From JBLHZY01 sp050633265 (lineage in GTDB: Bacteria > Pseudomonadota > Alphaproteobacteria > Rhodobacterales > Rhodobacteraceae): a DNA stretch of 64,000 bases. The stretch lies in the NCBI GenBank assembly GCA_050633265.1, contig JBOEGE010000005.1, positions 434,001 to 498,000 of the forward strand, in the 5' to 3' direction. Shown here one piece after another: positions 32,269 through 41,431 of this stretch. The notes below the pieces were generated by a model, which saw only the letters and a program-made list of their open reading frames with translations, had not been told where the DNA came from and ran no database searches. How positions within the stretch are numbered: position 1 is the stretch's first letter; each line of letters begins with the position of its first letter. The translations under genes were made by a program, and so were the position numbers.

Positions 32269-33480
32269 ATGACTGACGCATATATCTACGACGCTGTGCG
32301 CTCGCCGCGCGGCAAGGGCCGCAAAGATGGCGCTCTGCATGAGATCACTTCGGTGAACCTTTCGGCGCAAATCCTGAACGCGATCAAAGAGCGCAACAAT
32401 CTCGACGGTCACGCGGTTGAGGATGTGATCTGGGGCAATGTGACCCAAGTGATGGAACAAGGTGGTTGCCTTGCACGCACAGCCGTTTTGGCCTCTGATC
32501 TTGACGAATCCATCCCCGGCCTTGCGATCAACCGTTTCTGCGCCTCCGGCATGGAAGCTGTGAACCTCGCGGCCAACCAAGTTAAGGGCGGCGCAGGCCA
32601 AGCCTATATCGCTGGTGGCGTTGAGATGATGGGCCGCGTTGCGATGGGCTCGGACGGGGCAGCGATTGCTGTCGATCCGACCGTGGCGATGAAAACATAT
32701 TTCGTCCCCCAAGGCATCTCGGCCGATATCATCGCGACCGAATATGGCTTTAGCCGCGACGACGCAGATGCGCTTGCCGTTGAAAGCCAAATCCGCGCCG
32801 AAGCCGCATGGAAAGACAATCGTTTTGCCCGCTCGATCATCGCGATCAAAGATCAAAACGGCCTGCCGATCCTCGACCATGATGAATACATGCGCCCCGG
32901 CACAAGCATGCAAACCCTTGGCGCACTCAAGGCCTCGTTCAAAGACATGGGCGAAGTCATGCCCGGCTTTGATAAAGTCGCGCTGATGAAATACCCGCAT
33001 CTTGAAGCGATCAATCACATCCACCACGCGGGCAACTCGTCTGGTATCGTGGATGGTTCGGCCGCAATCCTGATCGGCAACAAAGAATTTGGCGAGCAAT
33101 ATGGCCTCAAGCCACGCGCCCGCATCCGCGCCACGACCAAAATCGGCACGGACCCAACGATCATGCTCACCGGCCCGGTTCCGGCCACGCAAAAGATCCT
33201 CAAAGATCACGGCATGAACATCGGCGATATCGATCTGTTCGAGGTCAATGAAGCCTTTGCATCTGTTGTTCTGCGCTTCCAGCAGGCCTTTGATGTTGAT
33301 CCCGCTTTGGTCAATGTTAACGGCGGCTCGATCGCGATGGGGCACCCACTTGGCGCGACTGGCGCGATGATCATCGGCACATTGCTGGACGAGCTGGAAC
33401 GCTCGGATAAAGAGGTTGGCCTTGCCACCCTTTGCATCGCATCCGGCATGGGTGCGGCCACAATCATTGAACGTGTGTAA
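32269..33480 (+). CDS. Acetyl-CoA C-acetyltransferase / 3-ketoacyl-CoA thiolase
   Basis: 403 residues from ATG 32269, with AAGGAG eight bases upstream; 32254 is rejected because it overlaps the GST stop with no ribosome site. Nucleophile in RFCASGMEAVNLAA (about residue 87), NEAFASVVLRF, GHPLGATGAMIIG and CIASGMGAATII as C-terminal Cys. It cleaves 3-ketoacyl-CoA in the last step of beta-oxidation. It sits between the GST and the FadJ-like gene, the usual fadA-fadJ adjacency. Confidence 0.95.
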   Translation: MTDAYIYDAVRSPRGKGRKDGALHEITSVNLSAQILNAIKERNNLDGHAVEDVIWGNVTQVMEQGGCLARTAVLASDLDESIPGLAINRFCASGMEAVNLAANQVKGGAGQAYIAGGVEMMGRVAMGSDGAAIAVDPTVAMKTYFVPQGISADIIATEYGFSRDDADALAVESQIRAEAAWKDNRFARSIIAIKDQNGLPILDHDEYMRPGTSMQTLGALKASFKDMGEVMPGFDKVALMKYPHLEAINHIHHAGNSSGIVDGSAAILIGNKEFGEQYGLKPRARIRATTKIGTDPTIMLTGPVPATQKILKDHGMNIGDIDLFEVNEAFASVVLRFQQAFDVDPALVNVNGGSIAMGHPLGATGAMIIGTLLDELERSDKEVGLATLCIASGMGAATIIERV

Positions 33481-33498
33481 GCGCGGGAGGATAGATAA

Positions 33499-35691
33499 AT
33501 GACTGAATTTACATACGAACTTGGCAAAGACGGCGTTGCGATCATCACATGGGATTGCCCCGGCAAATCGATGAACGTCCTTTCAATGGAGGCCGCCGAA
33601 ACGCTCAATGGTTTCATTGATACGGTCCTGTCGGACGATGCTGTGAAAGGTGCTGTGATCACGTCGGGCAAAGCGGATTTTGCGGCCGGGATGGATCTCA
33701 ACGTGCTTGGCGGGATGAAGGAAAACGGCGCGCAGGGCGTTTTTGATGGCGTGATGTCGCTTCATAATCTGCTGCGCAAAATTGAGCGCGCCGGGATGGA
33801 CCCAAAGACCAACAAAGGCGGCAAACCGATCGCTGCCGCCCTGCCCGGCACAGCGCTTGGCATCGGCCTAGAGCTGCCGCTTGCCTGTCACCGCATCTTT
33901 GCCGCCGACAATCCCAAAGCCAAAATCGGCCTGCCGGAAATCAAGGTTGGCATCTTCCCCGGCTCTGGCGGCACGACCCGCTTGGTGCGCAAAATGGGCG
34001 CGATGGCGGCCTCTTCTTACTTGCTCCAAGGCCTCATGGTGAACCCGGCCAAAGCCAAAGCCGCCGGCATCATTGATGAGGTTGTGGCCGATCCGCTCGC
34101 TGCGGCGCGCGAATGGGTTCTGGGCGCGGGTGATGCAGACATTCTCAAACCTTGGGATGCAAAAGGCTACAAAATGCCCGGCGGCGCGCCCTATCACCCC
34201 GCTGGTTTCATGACATTCGTTGGCGCAACAGCCATGGTTCACGGCCAGACGATGGGCGTTTATCCCGCGGCCAAAGCGCTGCTTTCTGCTGTTTATGAAG
34301 GCGCGCTTGTGCCCTTTGATACAGCGATCAAAATCGAGGCGCGTTGGTTCACCAATGTGATCATGAACCCCTCTTCGGGCAATATGATCCGCTCGCTTTT
34401 CATCAACAAAGAAGCGCTTGAAAAAGGCGCCGTTCGCCCCAAAGACGTTGCTGATCAAAAGGTTAGCAAGGTCGGCGTGATGGGCGCGGGCATGATGGGC
34501 GCAGGCATTGCTTATGTCTCGGCGATTGCTGGGATCGAGGTCGTTTTGATCGACCAAAAGCAAGAAGCGGCCGACAAGGGCAAAGCCTATTCCGAGGCGA
34601 TCCTCGACAAAGGCATCGCCCGCAAGAAGGTCACCCCCGAGAAAAAGGCCGATGTTCTCTCTCGCATCAATGCAACGACAGATTACGCCGCGCTTGAGGG
34701 CTGCGATCTGATCATCGAGGCGGTGTTTGAGGACATGGGCATTAAGGCCGAAGTGACCAAAAACGTTGAAGCGGTGATCCCTAAGGATGCGATTTTCGCC
34801 ACCAACACCTCGACGCTTCCAATCAGCGATCTGGCCAAAGCCTCCTCCCGCCCTGAGCAATTCATCGGCATTCACTTCTTCTCGCCGGTTGATAAAATGC
34901 TTCTGGTCGAGATCATCAAAGGCGCCCAAACAGGCGACCGGGCCGTGGCAAAAGCGCTCGATTATGTGCGTCAAATCCGCAAAACCCCGATTGTTGTCAA
35001 CGATGCGCGCTTCTTTTATGCCAACCGCTGCATCATCCCCTACCTCAATGAGGGCTCGCGCATGGTCACCGAGGGCGTAGCGCCCGCAATGATCGAGCAA
35101 GCCGCCAAAATGGTTGGGATGCCGCTTGGCCCACTGCAATTGATCGATGAAACCTCGATTGATCTGGCAGTGAAAATCGCCAAAGCCACGAAAGAAGCCA
35201 TGGGCAATGCCTATCCGGCGGATGCAGGCCCGGTTGATGCGCTGATGCTCAATCTGTTCAACAATGGCCGCATGGGGCGCAAATCCTCGGCGGGCTTTTA
35301 CGACTATGATGAAAAAGGCAAACGCCAAGGATTCTGGGATGGGCTCGCTGCGGCCCACGCGCCGCTTGAAGATCAGCCTGAGCTTACCGAAGTGCAGCAT
35401 CGCCTGCTGTTTGCGCAGGTGCTTGAGGCCGTGCGCGCGCTTGAGGAAGGCGTGTTGGAAGACATCCGCGAAGGCGATGTTGGCGCGATCCTTGGCTGGG
35501 GCTTTGCGCCTTGGTCCGGCGGGCCGTTCAGCTGGCTTGATATGATCGGCGCGGCAAAAGCCGTTGAGATTTGCGATGATCTCACCGCCCGCTTTGGCGA
35601 GCGTTTCACCACGCCGCCTTTGCTGCGCGACATGGCCGCCAAGGGCGAAAGCTTCTATGGCCGTTTCGGCAAGAAAGCCAAAGCCGCCTAA
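33499..35691 (+). CDS. fadJ: Fused enoyl-CoA hydratase / 3-hydroxyacyl-CoA dehydrogenase (FadJ-like)
   Basis: 730 residues. Residues 1-300 are crotonase-like with GKADFAAGMDLNVLGG and IGLPEIKVGIFPGSGGTTRL. Residues 315-500 are the NAD-binding 3-hydroxyacyl-CoA dehydrogenase domain, GVMGAGMMGAGIAYVSAIAG and GIHFFSPVDKMLLVEI. The C-terminal dehydrogenase domain has NGRMGRKSSAGFYDYDEKGK. It hydrates (S)-type enoyl-CoA and oxidises the product. GGGAGG precedes the ATG. The symbol marks family only; FadB and FadJ cannot be separated here. A strong terminator follows. Confidence 0.93.
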   Translation: MTEFTYELGKDGVAIITWDCPGKSMNVLSMEAAETLNGFIDTVLSDDAVKGAVITSGKADFAAGMDLNVLGGMKENGAQGVFDGVMSLHNLLRKIERAGMDPKTNKGGKPIAAALPGTALGIGLELPLACHRIFAADNPKAKIGLPEIKVGIFPGSGGTTRLVRKMGAMAASSYLLQGLMVNPAKAKAAGIIDEVVADPLAAAREWVLGAGDADILKPWDAKGYKMPGGAPYHPAGFMTFVGATAMVHGQTMGVYPAAKALLSAVYEGALVPFDTAIKIEARWFTNVIMNPSSGNMIRSLFINKEALEKGAVRPKDVADQKVSKVGVMGAGMMGAGIAYVSAIAGIEVVLIDQKQEAADKGKAYSEAILDKGIARKKVTPEKKADVLSRINATTDYAALEGCDLIIEAVFEDMGIKAEVTKNVEAVIPKDAIFATNTSTLPISDLAKASSRPEQFIGIHFFSPVDKMLLVEIIKGAQTGDRAVAKALDYVRQIRKTPIVVNDARFFYANRCIIPYLNEGSRMVTEGVAPAMIEQAAKMVGMPLGPLQLIDETSIDLAVKIAKATKEAMGNAYPADAGPVDALMLNLFNNGRMGRKSSAGFYDYDEKGKRQGFWDGLAAAHAPLEDQPELTEVQHRLLFAQVLEAVRALEEGVLEDIREGDVGAILGWGFAPWSGGPFSWLDMIGAAKAVEICDDLTARFGERFTTPPLLRDMAAKGESFYGRFGKKAKAA

Positions 35692-35714
35692 TCTGGCCGA
35701 CCTGAAAATTGAGA

Positions 35715-35752
35715 ATGCGCGGCAGGGAATTCCCTCGCCGCGCATTTTTTTG
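35715..35752 (+). terminator. Rho-independent terminator of the second fatty-acid locus
   Basis: AATGCGCGGC and GCCGCGCATT form a 10-bp stem (the loop AGGGAATTCCCT is itself self-complementary), followed by ATTTTTTT. It lies 24 bases after the fadJ stop. Confidence 0.93.
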
Positions 35753-35808
35753 CTCTTCGGGGCCTGGAATGCTAGCCTTGTGCCAAATGACATGAAATGA
35801 GGCGCGCA

Positions 35809-36123
35809 ATGGCACAATTTTTCCTAGGCTACAAAGGCGGCGAGAAGCCAGCCACCCCCGAAGCAGGCAAGGCGATGATGGCCGAATGGCAGGCTTGGGT
35901 CGGCGAGCTTGGCGATGCATTGGTCGTCGCACAGCAGCCGCTCATGGGCTCCAAAACGCTTACTTCCAGCGGGGTAGAGGATGGCCAAGGCCCCGATCCG
36001 CTTTCGGGCTATTCGATCCTTGAGGCCGAAGATATGGAGGCCGCGCTTAAAATCGCCAAGACCTGCCCATTTCTCAAGATGAACACAGCGCGGCTGCAAA
36101 TCTCTCAACTTATGGGCATGTAA
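35809..36123 (+). CDS. YCII-related domain protein
   Basis: 104 residues from ATG 35809, preceded by GAGG; a longer start at 35797 has a poorer context. The family features are the N-terminal QFFLGYKGG, WQAWVGELGDALVVAQQPL and the ferredoxin-like GYSILEAEDMEAALKIAKTCPFL. YCII-like proteins are dimeric alpha/beta barrels of uncertain activity. It stands alone between two terminators. Confidence 0.8.
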   Translation: MAQFFLGYKGGEKPATPEAGKAMMAEWQAWVGELGDALVVAQQPLMGSKTLTSSGVEDGQGPDPLSGYSILEAEDMEAALKIAKTCPFLKMNTARLQISQLMGM

Positions 36124-36171
36124 GCCGCAGGATCAACCAAGGTAAGCATCTGATTTTGCATCTAAAATGAG

Positions 36172-36203
36172 AAACGGCCGCTCCGGGGAAAGAGCGGCCG
36201 TTT
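36172..36203. terminator. Bidirectional terminator between YCII-like and Hint genes
   Basis: AAACGGCCGCTC and GAGCGGCCGTTT form a perfect 12-bp stem with an eight-base loop, flanked by A and T tracts on both strands. It serves the gene ending at 36123 and the convergent gene ending at 36233. Confidence 0.9.
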
Positions 36204-36232
36204 ATCATTGCGATTGCACCCGCAAAGGTGGA

Positions 36233-36937
36233 TTAAGCAGCGCTTGCACGAAGCTCCGCGCCGGCTTGGGCCCAGTCTGCAATCTCCGCAGCTTCAGACA
36301 TCAGGCAATCCACAAGCAATTCTGCATCATCAAGTGGCAGGGTGTGATAGAGCGGCTCTTCGGCTTCATCGGCCCAAAGCGGCGCGATAGAGCCCTCAGA
36401 ATGGGCCGGGCAGAAGAACAATGCGCCAACATTGGCAAACACAACTTGGTCTTTGTCAAAATGCAGCGTGATCACTTCAACCGGCGCCATGGGCGGAACC
36501 CGTGTGATGCCCTTGTAGCCTTCCAAAGCGGCCGCCGGGATCAGGGTGAAAGGATCGCCAAAGAGGTGCTCTGCGCTATCGCTTTCAACCATCACCGATT
36601 GCTCGGGCAAAAGCTGCATAGCGCGTTGATTGCCAAGTGCGCCTTCTGGGATTTCCAGCGGCCAGAGATGCGATGGAACCGGCGAAGCCGCTGTCCAGAG
36701 ATAGCCACGCTCAACGCGGGTCACTTCTTGCATGCCATCGTCAAAGGTCAGAACCTTATCGCCAACCGCAACCGCTTCAACAGGGCGCCAGCCAAAGGTT
36801 GTGGCAACGCGTGTTCCAGAAACGAGGCCCGTGGCAAGCCCGGCCGGAATTGAGGCCAAGCCCCCATCCCAAGCGCCCGATGGCTCGTAGGCTTTGAAGG
36901 TTTTTTCGCCCAGCAGTGTTTTGCGCAGTTTAAACAT
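36233..36937 (-). CDS. Hint-domain protein with degenerate active site
   Basis: 234 residues from ATG 36937, preceded by AAGGGGATATGAA; the 37060 start is rejected. A Hedgehog/intein (Hint) fold starts near residue 42 with SGTRVATTFGWRPVEAV, GDKVLTFDDG and LLPEQSVMVESD. Intact Hint domains begin with a cysteine before the GT and have a histidine after the PQ; here the residues are Leu-Val-Ser and Glu-Gln-Ser, and the only cysteines are near the C-terminus. So autoproteolysis is unlikely. Hint proteins of this group are often secreted or surface-linked, but no signal peptide is seen. Role unknown. Confidence 0.8.
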   Translation of the reverse strand: MFKLRKTLLGEKTFKAYEPSGAWDGGLASIPAGLATGLVSGTRVATTFGWRPVEAVAVGDKVLTFDDGMQEVTRVERGYLWTAASPVPSHLWPLEIPEGALGNQRAMQLLPEQSVMVESDSAEHLFGDPFTLIPAAALEGYKGITRVPPMAPVEVITLHFDKDQVVFANVGALFFCPAHSEGSIAPLWADEAEEPLYHTLPLDDAELLVDCLMSEAAEIADWAQAGAELRASAA

Positions 36938-36959
36938 TTCATATCCCCTTAGTGGTGAT

Positions 36960-36989
36960 GAAACCCGGATGGCAGTCCGATGCGGTTTC
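36960..36989 (-). promoter_or_regulatory. Hairpin in the leader of the Hint gene
   Basis: GAAACC and GGTTTC form an outer stem and CGGA/TCCG an inner one. It lies in the 280-base gap (36938-37217) upstream of the Hint gene start, which otherwise holds no recognisable gene. Weak. Confidence 0.3.
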
Positions 36990-37217
36990 AGTGGCAACAA
37001 GGGTATTTGCCGTGATTCCCTTGCCGACATCCGGGCCGGTTTTGGGCGCAAATGGGGCAAAGGCCTTGATCCGGCCGCAATGCCTTTCTCGGGCCGGGAT
37101 TGTTGCCCAAACCGGCGCTAATAGGGCGATTTTCGGGGAAAAAACGGTAGGATTTGCTTAAGGAACTTTAACTTTGAGCTCCGTGTCTGCGCAGATTTCG
37201 CGCGGATTTGGGCCGGA

Positions 37218-37868
37218 TCAGCCGAATTCATAGCCAAATTGGGCAATATCAGGCGCTGTGATTCCCGCCAGAATCTCTGCATCGGCTGCGCTATAGTAGC
37301 CGCGGTAATCGCGCGCCCGCGTTGAAGCGTTTGCCCGCGCCACTTTCCCAAGCGAAAAGCCAAGATGCGCCTCCAATGGGGCAAGATCCTGCGAAAGATG
37401 CTCGATCCGGGCGTAAAGGGCGCAATGCTCGGCCCCATCTGGCCCGATCATATAAGAGCGATAGGGCGCGGCGCGCAGGCTGGCGCCGATTTGCGGATGA
37501 TTGAGGAATTGCGAGAACGTAAGCGCCTTGGCCAGCCCCACCGCCTCATGGGCAAAGCTCTGTTCTTGCAACCAATGATAATAGCTGACCATCCGATCCC
37601 AAGGATTGCGCACCAGCGTAAAGCAAAAGAAATCCCGCAGTGGCGCGCCAAGGGGCAGCCCATCAATATCGGCAAGGGTTGAATGCTTCCAAAGCCGCCC
37701 GGCGCTTTGCAGCTCTTTAAGCCGGGCGCGCCGCCGCTTGGCCTTGGGCGTATCCCCGATCAGGATATCATCTTTCATCGCGCGCGCTTCAAGGGCGAGG
37801 CTCAGCGCTGTGCCGCCCGTTTTGGGGATATGAGCAAAGATATAGCGGCGACCGGGCGAGATAATCAT
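37218..37868 (-). CDS. Sulfotransferase family protein
   Basis: 216 residues from ATG 37868; no clear ribosome site, and longer starts up to 37919 cannot be excluded. PAPS-binding motifs are RYIFAHIPKTGGTAL near the N-terminus (5'-phosphosulfate loop) and FTLVRNPWDRMVSYYHW near residue 100 (3'-phosphate loop). It transfers sulfate from PAPS to a carbohydrate or similar acceptor in the cytoplasm. No capsule or exopolysaccharide genes are next to it, so the acceptor is unknown. Confidence 0.85.
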   Translation of the reverse strand: MIISPGRRYIFAHIPKTGGTALSLALEARAMKDDILIGDTPKAKRRRARLKELQSAGRLWKHSTLADIDGLPLGAPLRDFFCFTLVRNPWDRMVSYYHWLQEQSFAHEAVGLAKALTFSQFLNHPQIGASLRAAPYRSYMIGPDGAEHCALYARIEHLSQDLAPLEAHLGFSLGKVARANASTRARDYRGYYSAADAEILAGITAPDIAQFGYEFG

Positions 37869-38033
37869 GCGCGCTATGCTACACAAGCCCGCGCCCCCAT
37901 ACCAGAGACCCCGCCCCACAAGCCTGCCAAATCGCTAATGATTGTCGGATCGCTCTGGGTGCGCTAACCTAGGCGTAAGGTAGCAGCGCCGCATGAAGCG
38001 CGCACCTGATGAGCATTTGAATACAGGATTTCC

Positions 38034-38051
38034 ATGAGCAATATTTCATGA
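38034..38051 (+). other. Minimal upstream ORF overlapping the next start
   Basis: ATG AGC AAT ATT TCA TGA encodes five residues, has AGGA six bases upstream, and its TGA overlaps the ATG at 38048. It could provide translational coupling for the membrane protein or be chance. Confidence 0.3.
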
Positions 38052-39067
38052 CCGTGCTAAAGGAATTTCAGCGGCTTGAGGCCAGCGGGCTTTGGCGCGC
38101 CGACCCAGAGAGCCAGCGCCGCGATGTGATCATCTCGATTGGCGATGCAACGCTGATGATCTCGGACGCAAAGGGCATGGCGCTGGCGCATTGGTCTTTG
38201 CCGGCAATCGAGCGGATCAATGCCGGGGCTGAGCGCCCTGCTCTTTTTCGCCCCGCCTCTGATGCACAAGAGCTTCTGGAACTCGAAGACGAAACGATGA
38301 TTTCAGCGCTTGAGCGGGTCCATAATGCGATCGAGCGCAATCGCCCCCATCCCGGCCGCCTGCGCAATATCATCCTGATTGGCGGCATGACCGCGCTGAT
38401 TGGGCTAAGCGTTTTCTGGCTGCCCGATGCGATGCTGCGCCATACGGTTTCGGTCGTCCCAACAGCGAAACGAAGCGACATTGGCGAGGCGCTGTTGGAG
38501 CGCATCCGCCGCGTTGCTGGCCCGCGCTGCGACACCGCCCTTGGCACAAAAGCGCTCGAAAAGCTGCGCGCGCGGCTTTTGCCGCCGGGCAATGGCGCGA
38601 TCTATGTGCTCTCGGATGGGGTCTCGATGGCCGAACATCTGCCGGGGCGGATCATCCTGCTTAACCGCGCGTTGGTCGAGGATTACGAAGATCCAGCCGT
38701 TGCCGCGGGCTTTATCCTGGCCGAAGCAGAGCGCGCCGGGCGCATTGATCCGCTCGAACAACTCCTGCGCCAAGCAGGGCTGCGGGCGGCCTTTCGCCTT
38801 TTGACAACGGGCGAGATTGCCGAGGATGTGCTGGATCGATACGCCGAACAATTGCTGATCGCGCCCCCGATTGCCCTGCCCAATGAAGCGATCCTTGCCC
38901 GCTTTGCCAGCGCCGAGCTGCGCGTCAGCCCCTATGCCTATGCGCTTGATATTTCCGGCGAAGATACGCTTGAGCTGATCGAAGCCGATCCCATCGCGGC
39001 CAGCCAAGAACGGATCGTTTTGGCCGATGGGGATTGGGTTGCCCTGCAAGGGATTTGCGGCAGCTAA
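38048..39067 (+). CDS. Membrane protein with a possible degenerate M48-like region
   Basis: 339 residues of unrecognised family. Residues 1-100 are a soluble domain; one membrane helix follows at about 108-125 (IILIGGMTALIGLSVFWLP). Residues 130-339 resemble the catalytic region of M48 peptidases in layout: GAIYVLSDGVSMAEH, LPGRIILLNRALVEDYEDP and then AAGFILAEAERA where HExxH would be expected. The zinc histidines are absent, so peptidase activity is improbable. No operon partner. The assignment to M48 is only a resemblance. Confidence 0.75.
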   Translation: MTVLKEFQRLEASGLWRADPESQRRDVIISIGDATLMISDAKGMALAHWSLPAIERINAGAERPALFRPASDAQELLELEDETMISALERVHNAIERNRPHPGRLRNIILIGGMTALIGLSVFWLPDAMLRHTVSVVPTAKRSDIGEALLERIRRVAGPRCDTALGTKALEKLRARLLPPGNGAIYVLSDGVSMAEHLPGRIILLNRALVEDYEDPAVAAGFILAEAERAGRIDPLEQLLRQAGLRAAFRLLTTGEIAEDVLDRYAEQLLIAPPIALPNEAILARFASAELRVSPYAYALDISGEDTLELIEADPIAASQERIVLADGDWVALQGICGS

Positions 39068-39094
39068 GCGATTTGCCATACAGCGGCGCCGCAA

Positions 39095-39132
39095 AGAAAA
39101 GGCCCCAGCATTTTGCGCAATGCCGAGGCCTT
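39095..39132 (-). terminator. Rho-independent terminator of the SPOR gene
   Basis: On the minus strand AAGGCC-tcg-GCATT pairs with AATGC-tgg-GGCCTT around GCGCAA, followed by TTCTTT. It lies 21 bases beyond the stop at 39154 and could weakly stop the convergent gene too. Confidence 0.8.
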
Positions 39133-39153
39133 CTGCTTTATATATAGGTCGCT

Positions 39154-40728
39154 TTAGCGGGCAAACGCATCCCGAAACCCGGAAGCCCGCGCCCGTTGAA
39201 GCGCCGCAGCAACATCCCCCGGCGCGCCAAAAGGCCCGGCCAAAACGATGCGCAACGGCTTGCCGCCTTTGCTGATCTTGGCATGGCTCACAGGATACCC
39301 CATCGCCCGAAGCTTGGCCGCCGAACGCTCTGCATTCTGCGGATCGCCAAAAGTGCCGACCTGAACATAGCGCTTCCCACTTGCCTGAGGCGCGCTTTGG
39401 GGCGCTGGTGCAACCGCTTGGCGGCGCACTTGCTGAACCCGCTGAGGCGCGCGCGATTTGGTGGAATAAGTGATCGAAGAACTGCTCGGCGCAGGGGCCG
39501 CATAAGCCCCGCCTGCTTGCTGGGCAGAATAGCTGCGATAAGGATAGCGCAGGTTTGGATATTGCGCGGTAACAACCTTGCCCGATTGGACCTCGATCAA
39601 CTGGCGCGGAACATCTTGTGTCCAGATCAGATCCATCTTCGCCTTGCCGCGCGCCGTTTGAAGGCCGCGATTTGGATTGTAGCGCCCATCTTCAAAGGCC
39701 AGCTTATACCCCTTTGGCGGCTTGATATCTGCGCCCCGGCGCTGCGCATTGATCGCCGCTGCCTGCGCCGGACTATAACCAACAGGCTCAGACCCGACAG
39801 AAGAATAATATTGCGCAGGCGGCGCCATCACAGCCTGAGGAACCGCCGAAGGCACGCGCACTTTGGTCTCAACGCGGGTTTGATATGTTCTGCCAGCCTG
39901 CGTGCGCACCATTGTTCCCGCAGGAACGGTCCGCTCAACATAAGTGACAGCATAATCCTGCTGCGGGCCGCAACGAACCGCACGGCCTGCGCTCGCGGTA
40001 AGACGCTGCGCAAGCGGATCAAATCCAGCACAACCCGAGGCCATTTGTGGTTCGGATGGGCGCGGCGCTTGAACCCGGCGAACCGGGGCTTCGGGCGCTA
40101 TGCGCACAACGGGAACGGGCTGGCGCACCTGGGCAACCGCGCGCGGAGCTGTGGCGGGCGCGGCATACCGCACAGTGCGGTTGATCTGGGTCTCAGGCGT
40201 ATTGAGCGGCACACCGCGAAACGGCGCATAACCAGCGCCTCTGCGATTGAGCTGATCGCGCGCCGGGGCCGCTGCGGGCTGCGCGCGCACAACAGTTTTG
40301 GGGGCTGCGGGTTTGGCGGCTGCGACTTTGGGCGCCGGGGCCGCAACAGCAACACGCGCAGGCTTTGCAACCCTCTGCGGCGCGGCTTGTGGTGTGGGTT
40401 GGGGCGCGGGGCGGGCCGCCACTTTCGGCGCAACAATCGTCTTGGGTGCGGCCAATTCCTGCACAGCGCCCGGCGTTGAGGGCTTAAACCCACACAGCTG
40501 CTTGCGGCTGCGCGAAATCCGCGGGATCCAGGTCACATTGCCCGCAAACCCTGCGCGCACAAACACACAGCCTTTGCTATCAACATATTGCGTGGCCGTG
40601 TAAGAGGCCGGCGGGAATTCCGCAGGCTGCTCTGTCGCCTTTGCAAGGGCCGAAGAGCCAATGCCCCCGCCCGAAATTCCTAGTACAAGAGCGATAACTG
40701 CGCTCGAAATCGTCTTCATGGTCTGCAT
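39154..40728 (-). CDS. SPOR-domain exported protein
   Basis: 524 residues from ATG 40728, with GGGGG upstream; 40776 is rejected and 40719 is a possible alternative. Signal peptide (KTISSAVIALVLGISGGGIG), then a repeated Ala/Pro/Lys-rich region (about 85-230) and a C-terminal SPOR domain, starting KRYVQVGTFGDPQNAERSAA and ending in RIVLAGPFGAPGDVAAAL. SPOR domains bind denuded glycan strands of peptidoglycan at division sites, so it probably acts at the septum in the periplasm. The linker is rich in simple repeats and likely variable between strains. Confidence 0.9.
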   Translation of the reverse strand: MQTMKTISSAVIALVLGISGGGIGSSALAKATEQPAEFPPASYTATQYVDSKGCVFVRAGFAGNVTWIPRISRSRKQLCGFKPSTPGAVQELAAPKTIVAPKVAARPAPQPTPQAAPQRVAKPARVAVAAPAPKVAAAKPAAPKTVVRAQPAAAPARDQLNRRGAGYAPFRGVPLNTPETQINRTVRYAAPATAPRAVAQVRQPVPVVRIAPEAPVRRVQAPRPSEPQMASGCAGFDPLAQRLTASAGRAVRCGPQQDYAVTYVERTVPAGTMVRTQAGRTYQTRVETKVRVPSAVPQAVMAPPAQYYSSVGSEPVGYSPAQAAAINAQRRGADIKPPKGYKLAFEDGRYNPNRGLQTARGKAKMDLIWTQDVPRQLIEVQSGKVVTAQYPNLRYPYRSYSAQQAGGAYAAPAPSSSSITYSTKSRAPQRVQQVRRQAVAPAPQSAPQASGKRYVQVGTFGDPQNAERSAAKLRAMGYPVSHAKISKGGKPLRIVLAGPFGAPGDVAAALQRARASGFRDAFAR

Positions 40729-40797
40729 AATGTGCCCCCACACAGAATATTGTGTCAGGATGCAGAAAAATACCAAGTAAGTAAAGGTCGATTTCGC

Positions 40798-41430
40798 CTA
40801 TTTAGTGCCAAACATGCGATCACCCGCATCCCCTAGTCCTGGCACAATATATCCATGTTCATTGAGCTTTTCATCTACCGCTGCTGTGACGATCGGGACG
40901 TCTGGATGGGCCTCTTTCATCCGCGCAATCCCCTCGGGCGCGGCCAAAAGGCACAAGAATCGAATATTCGTCGCGCCTGCTTCCTTCAGCTTATCAATCG
41001 CCGCAACGGATGAATTGCCTGTCGCCAACATCGGATCAACCGCAATCACAAGCCGATCATCGAGCCCCTCAGGCACTTTGAAATAATACTCAACCGGCTC
41101 CAAAGTTTCCTCGTCTCGATAGAGCCCAACAAAGCCAACCCGCGCCGATGGGATCAGCTCAAGCACCCCGTCCAAAAGCCCGTTGCCCGCCCGCAGGATT
41201 GAAATCAACGCCAGCTTTTTGCCCGCCAGTGTTGGTGCATCCATCGCCATAACCGGGGTTTCGATCCGCTTGGTTGTCATCTCAAGGCCGCGGGTGATCT
41301 CATAGGCCAATAGCTGGCTGATCTCGCGCAAAAGCTGGCGAAAAACGGCTGTGGGCGTTTCAACATCGCGCATGATGGTGAGCTTGTGTTGAACAAGCGG
41401 GTGGCTCACGACTGTCAGATGATCTTGCAT
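40798..41430 (-). CDS. upp: Uracil phosphoribosyltransferase
   Basis: 210 residues from ATG 41430; the longer 41598 start is rejected. It converts uracil and PRPP to UMP. The PRPP-binding loop is VDPMLATGNSSVAAIDKL; other motifs are LTIMRDVETPTAVFRQLLRE and GLYRDEETLEPVEYYFK, and the C-terminal GYIVPGLGDAGDRMFGTK is invariant in the family. One base separates it from the add stop, and it ends the salvage operon. Confidence 0.96.
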   Translation of the reverse strand: MQDHLTVVSHPLVQHKLTIMRDVETPTAVFRQLLREISQLLAYEITRGLEMTTKRIETPVMAMDAPTLAGKKLALISILRAGNGLLDGVLELIPSARVGFVGLYRDEETLEPVEYYFKVPEGLDDRLVIAVDPMLATGNSSVAAIDKLKEAGATNIRFLCLLAAPEGIARMKEAHPDVPIVTAAVDEKLNEHGYIVPGLGDAGDRMFGTK

Positions 41431-41431
41431 G

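Noticed and set aside
33868..35817. 649-codon open frame on the minus strand
   Set aside because: It lies entirely over fadJ on the other strand; composition is unlike a real protein and no motif fits. GC-rich codon use creates such shadows.
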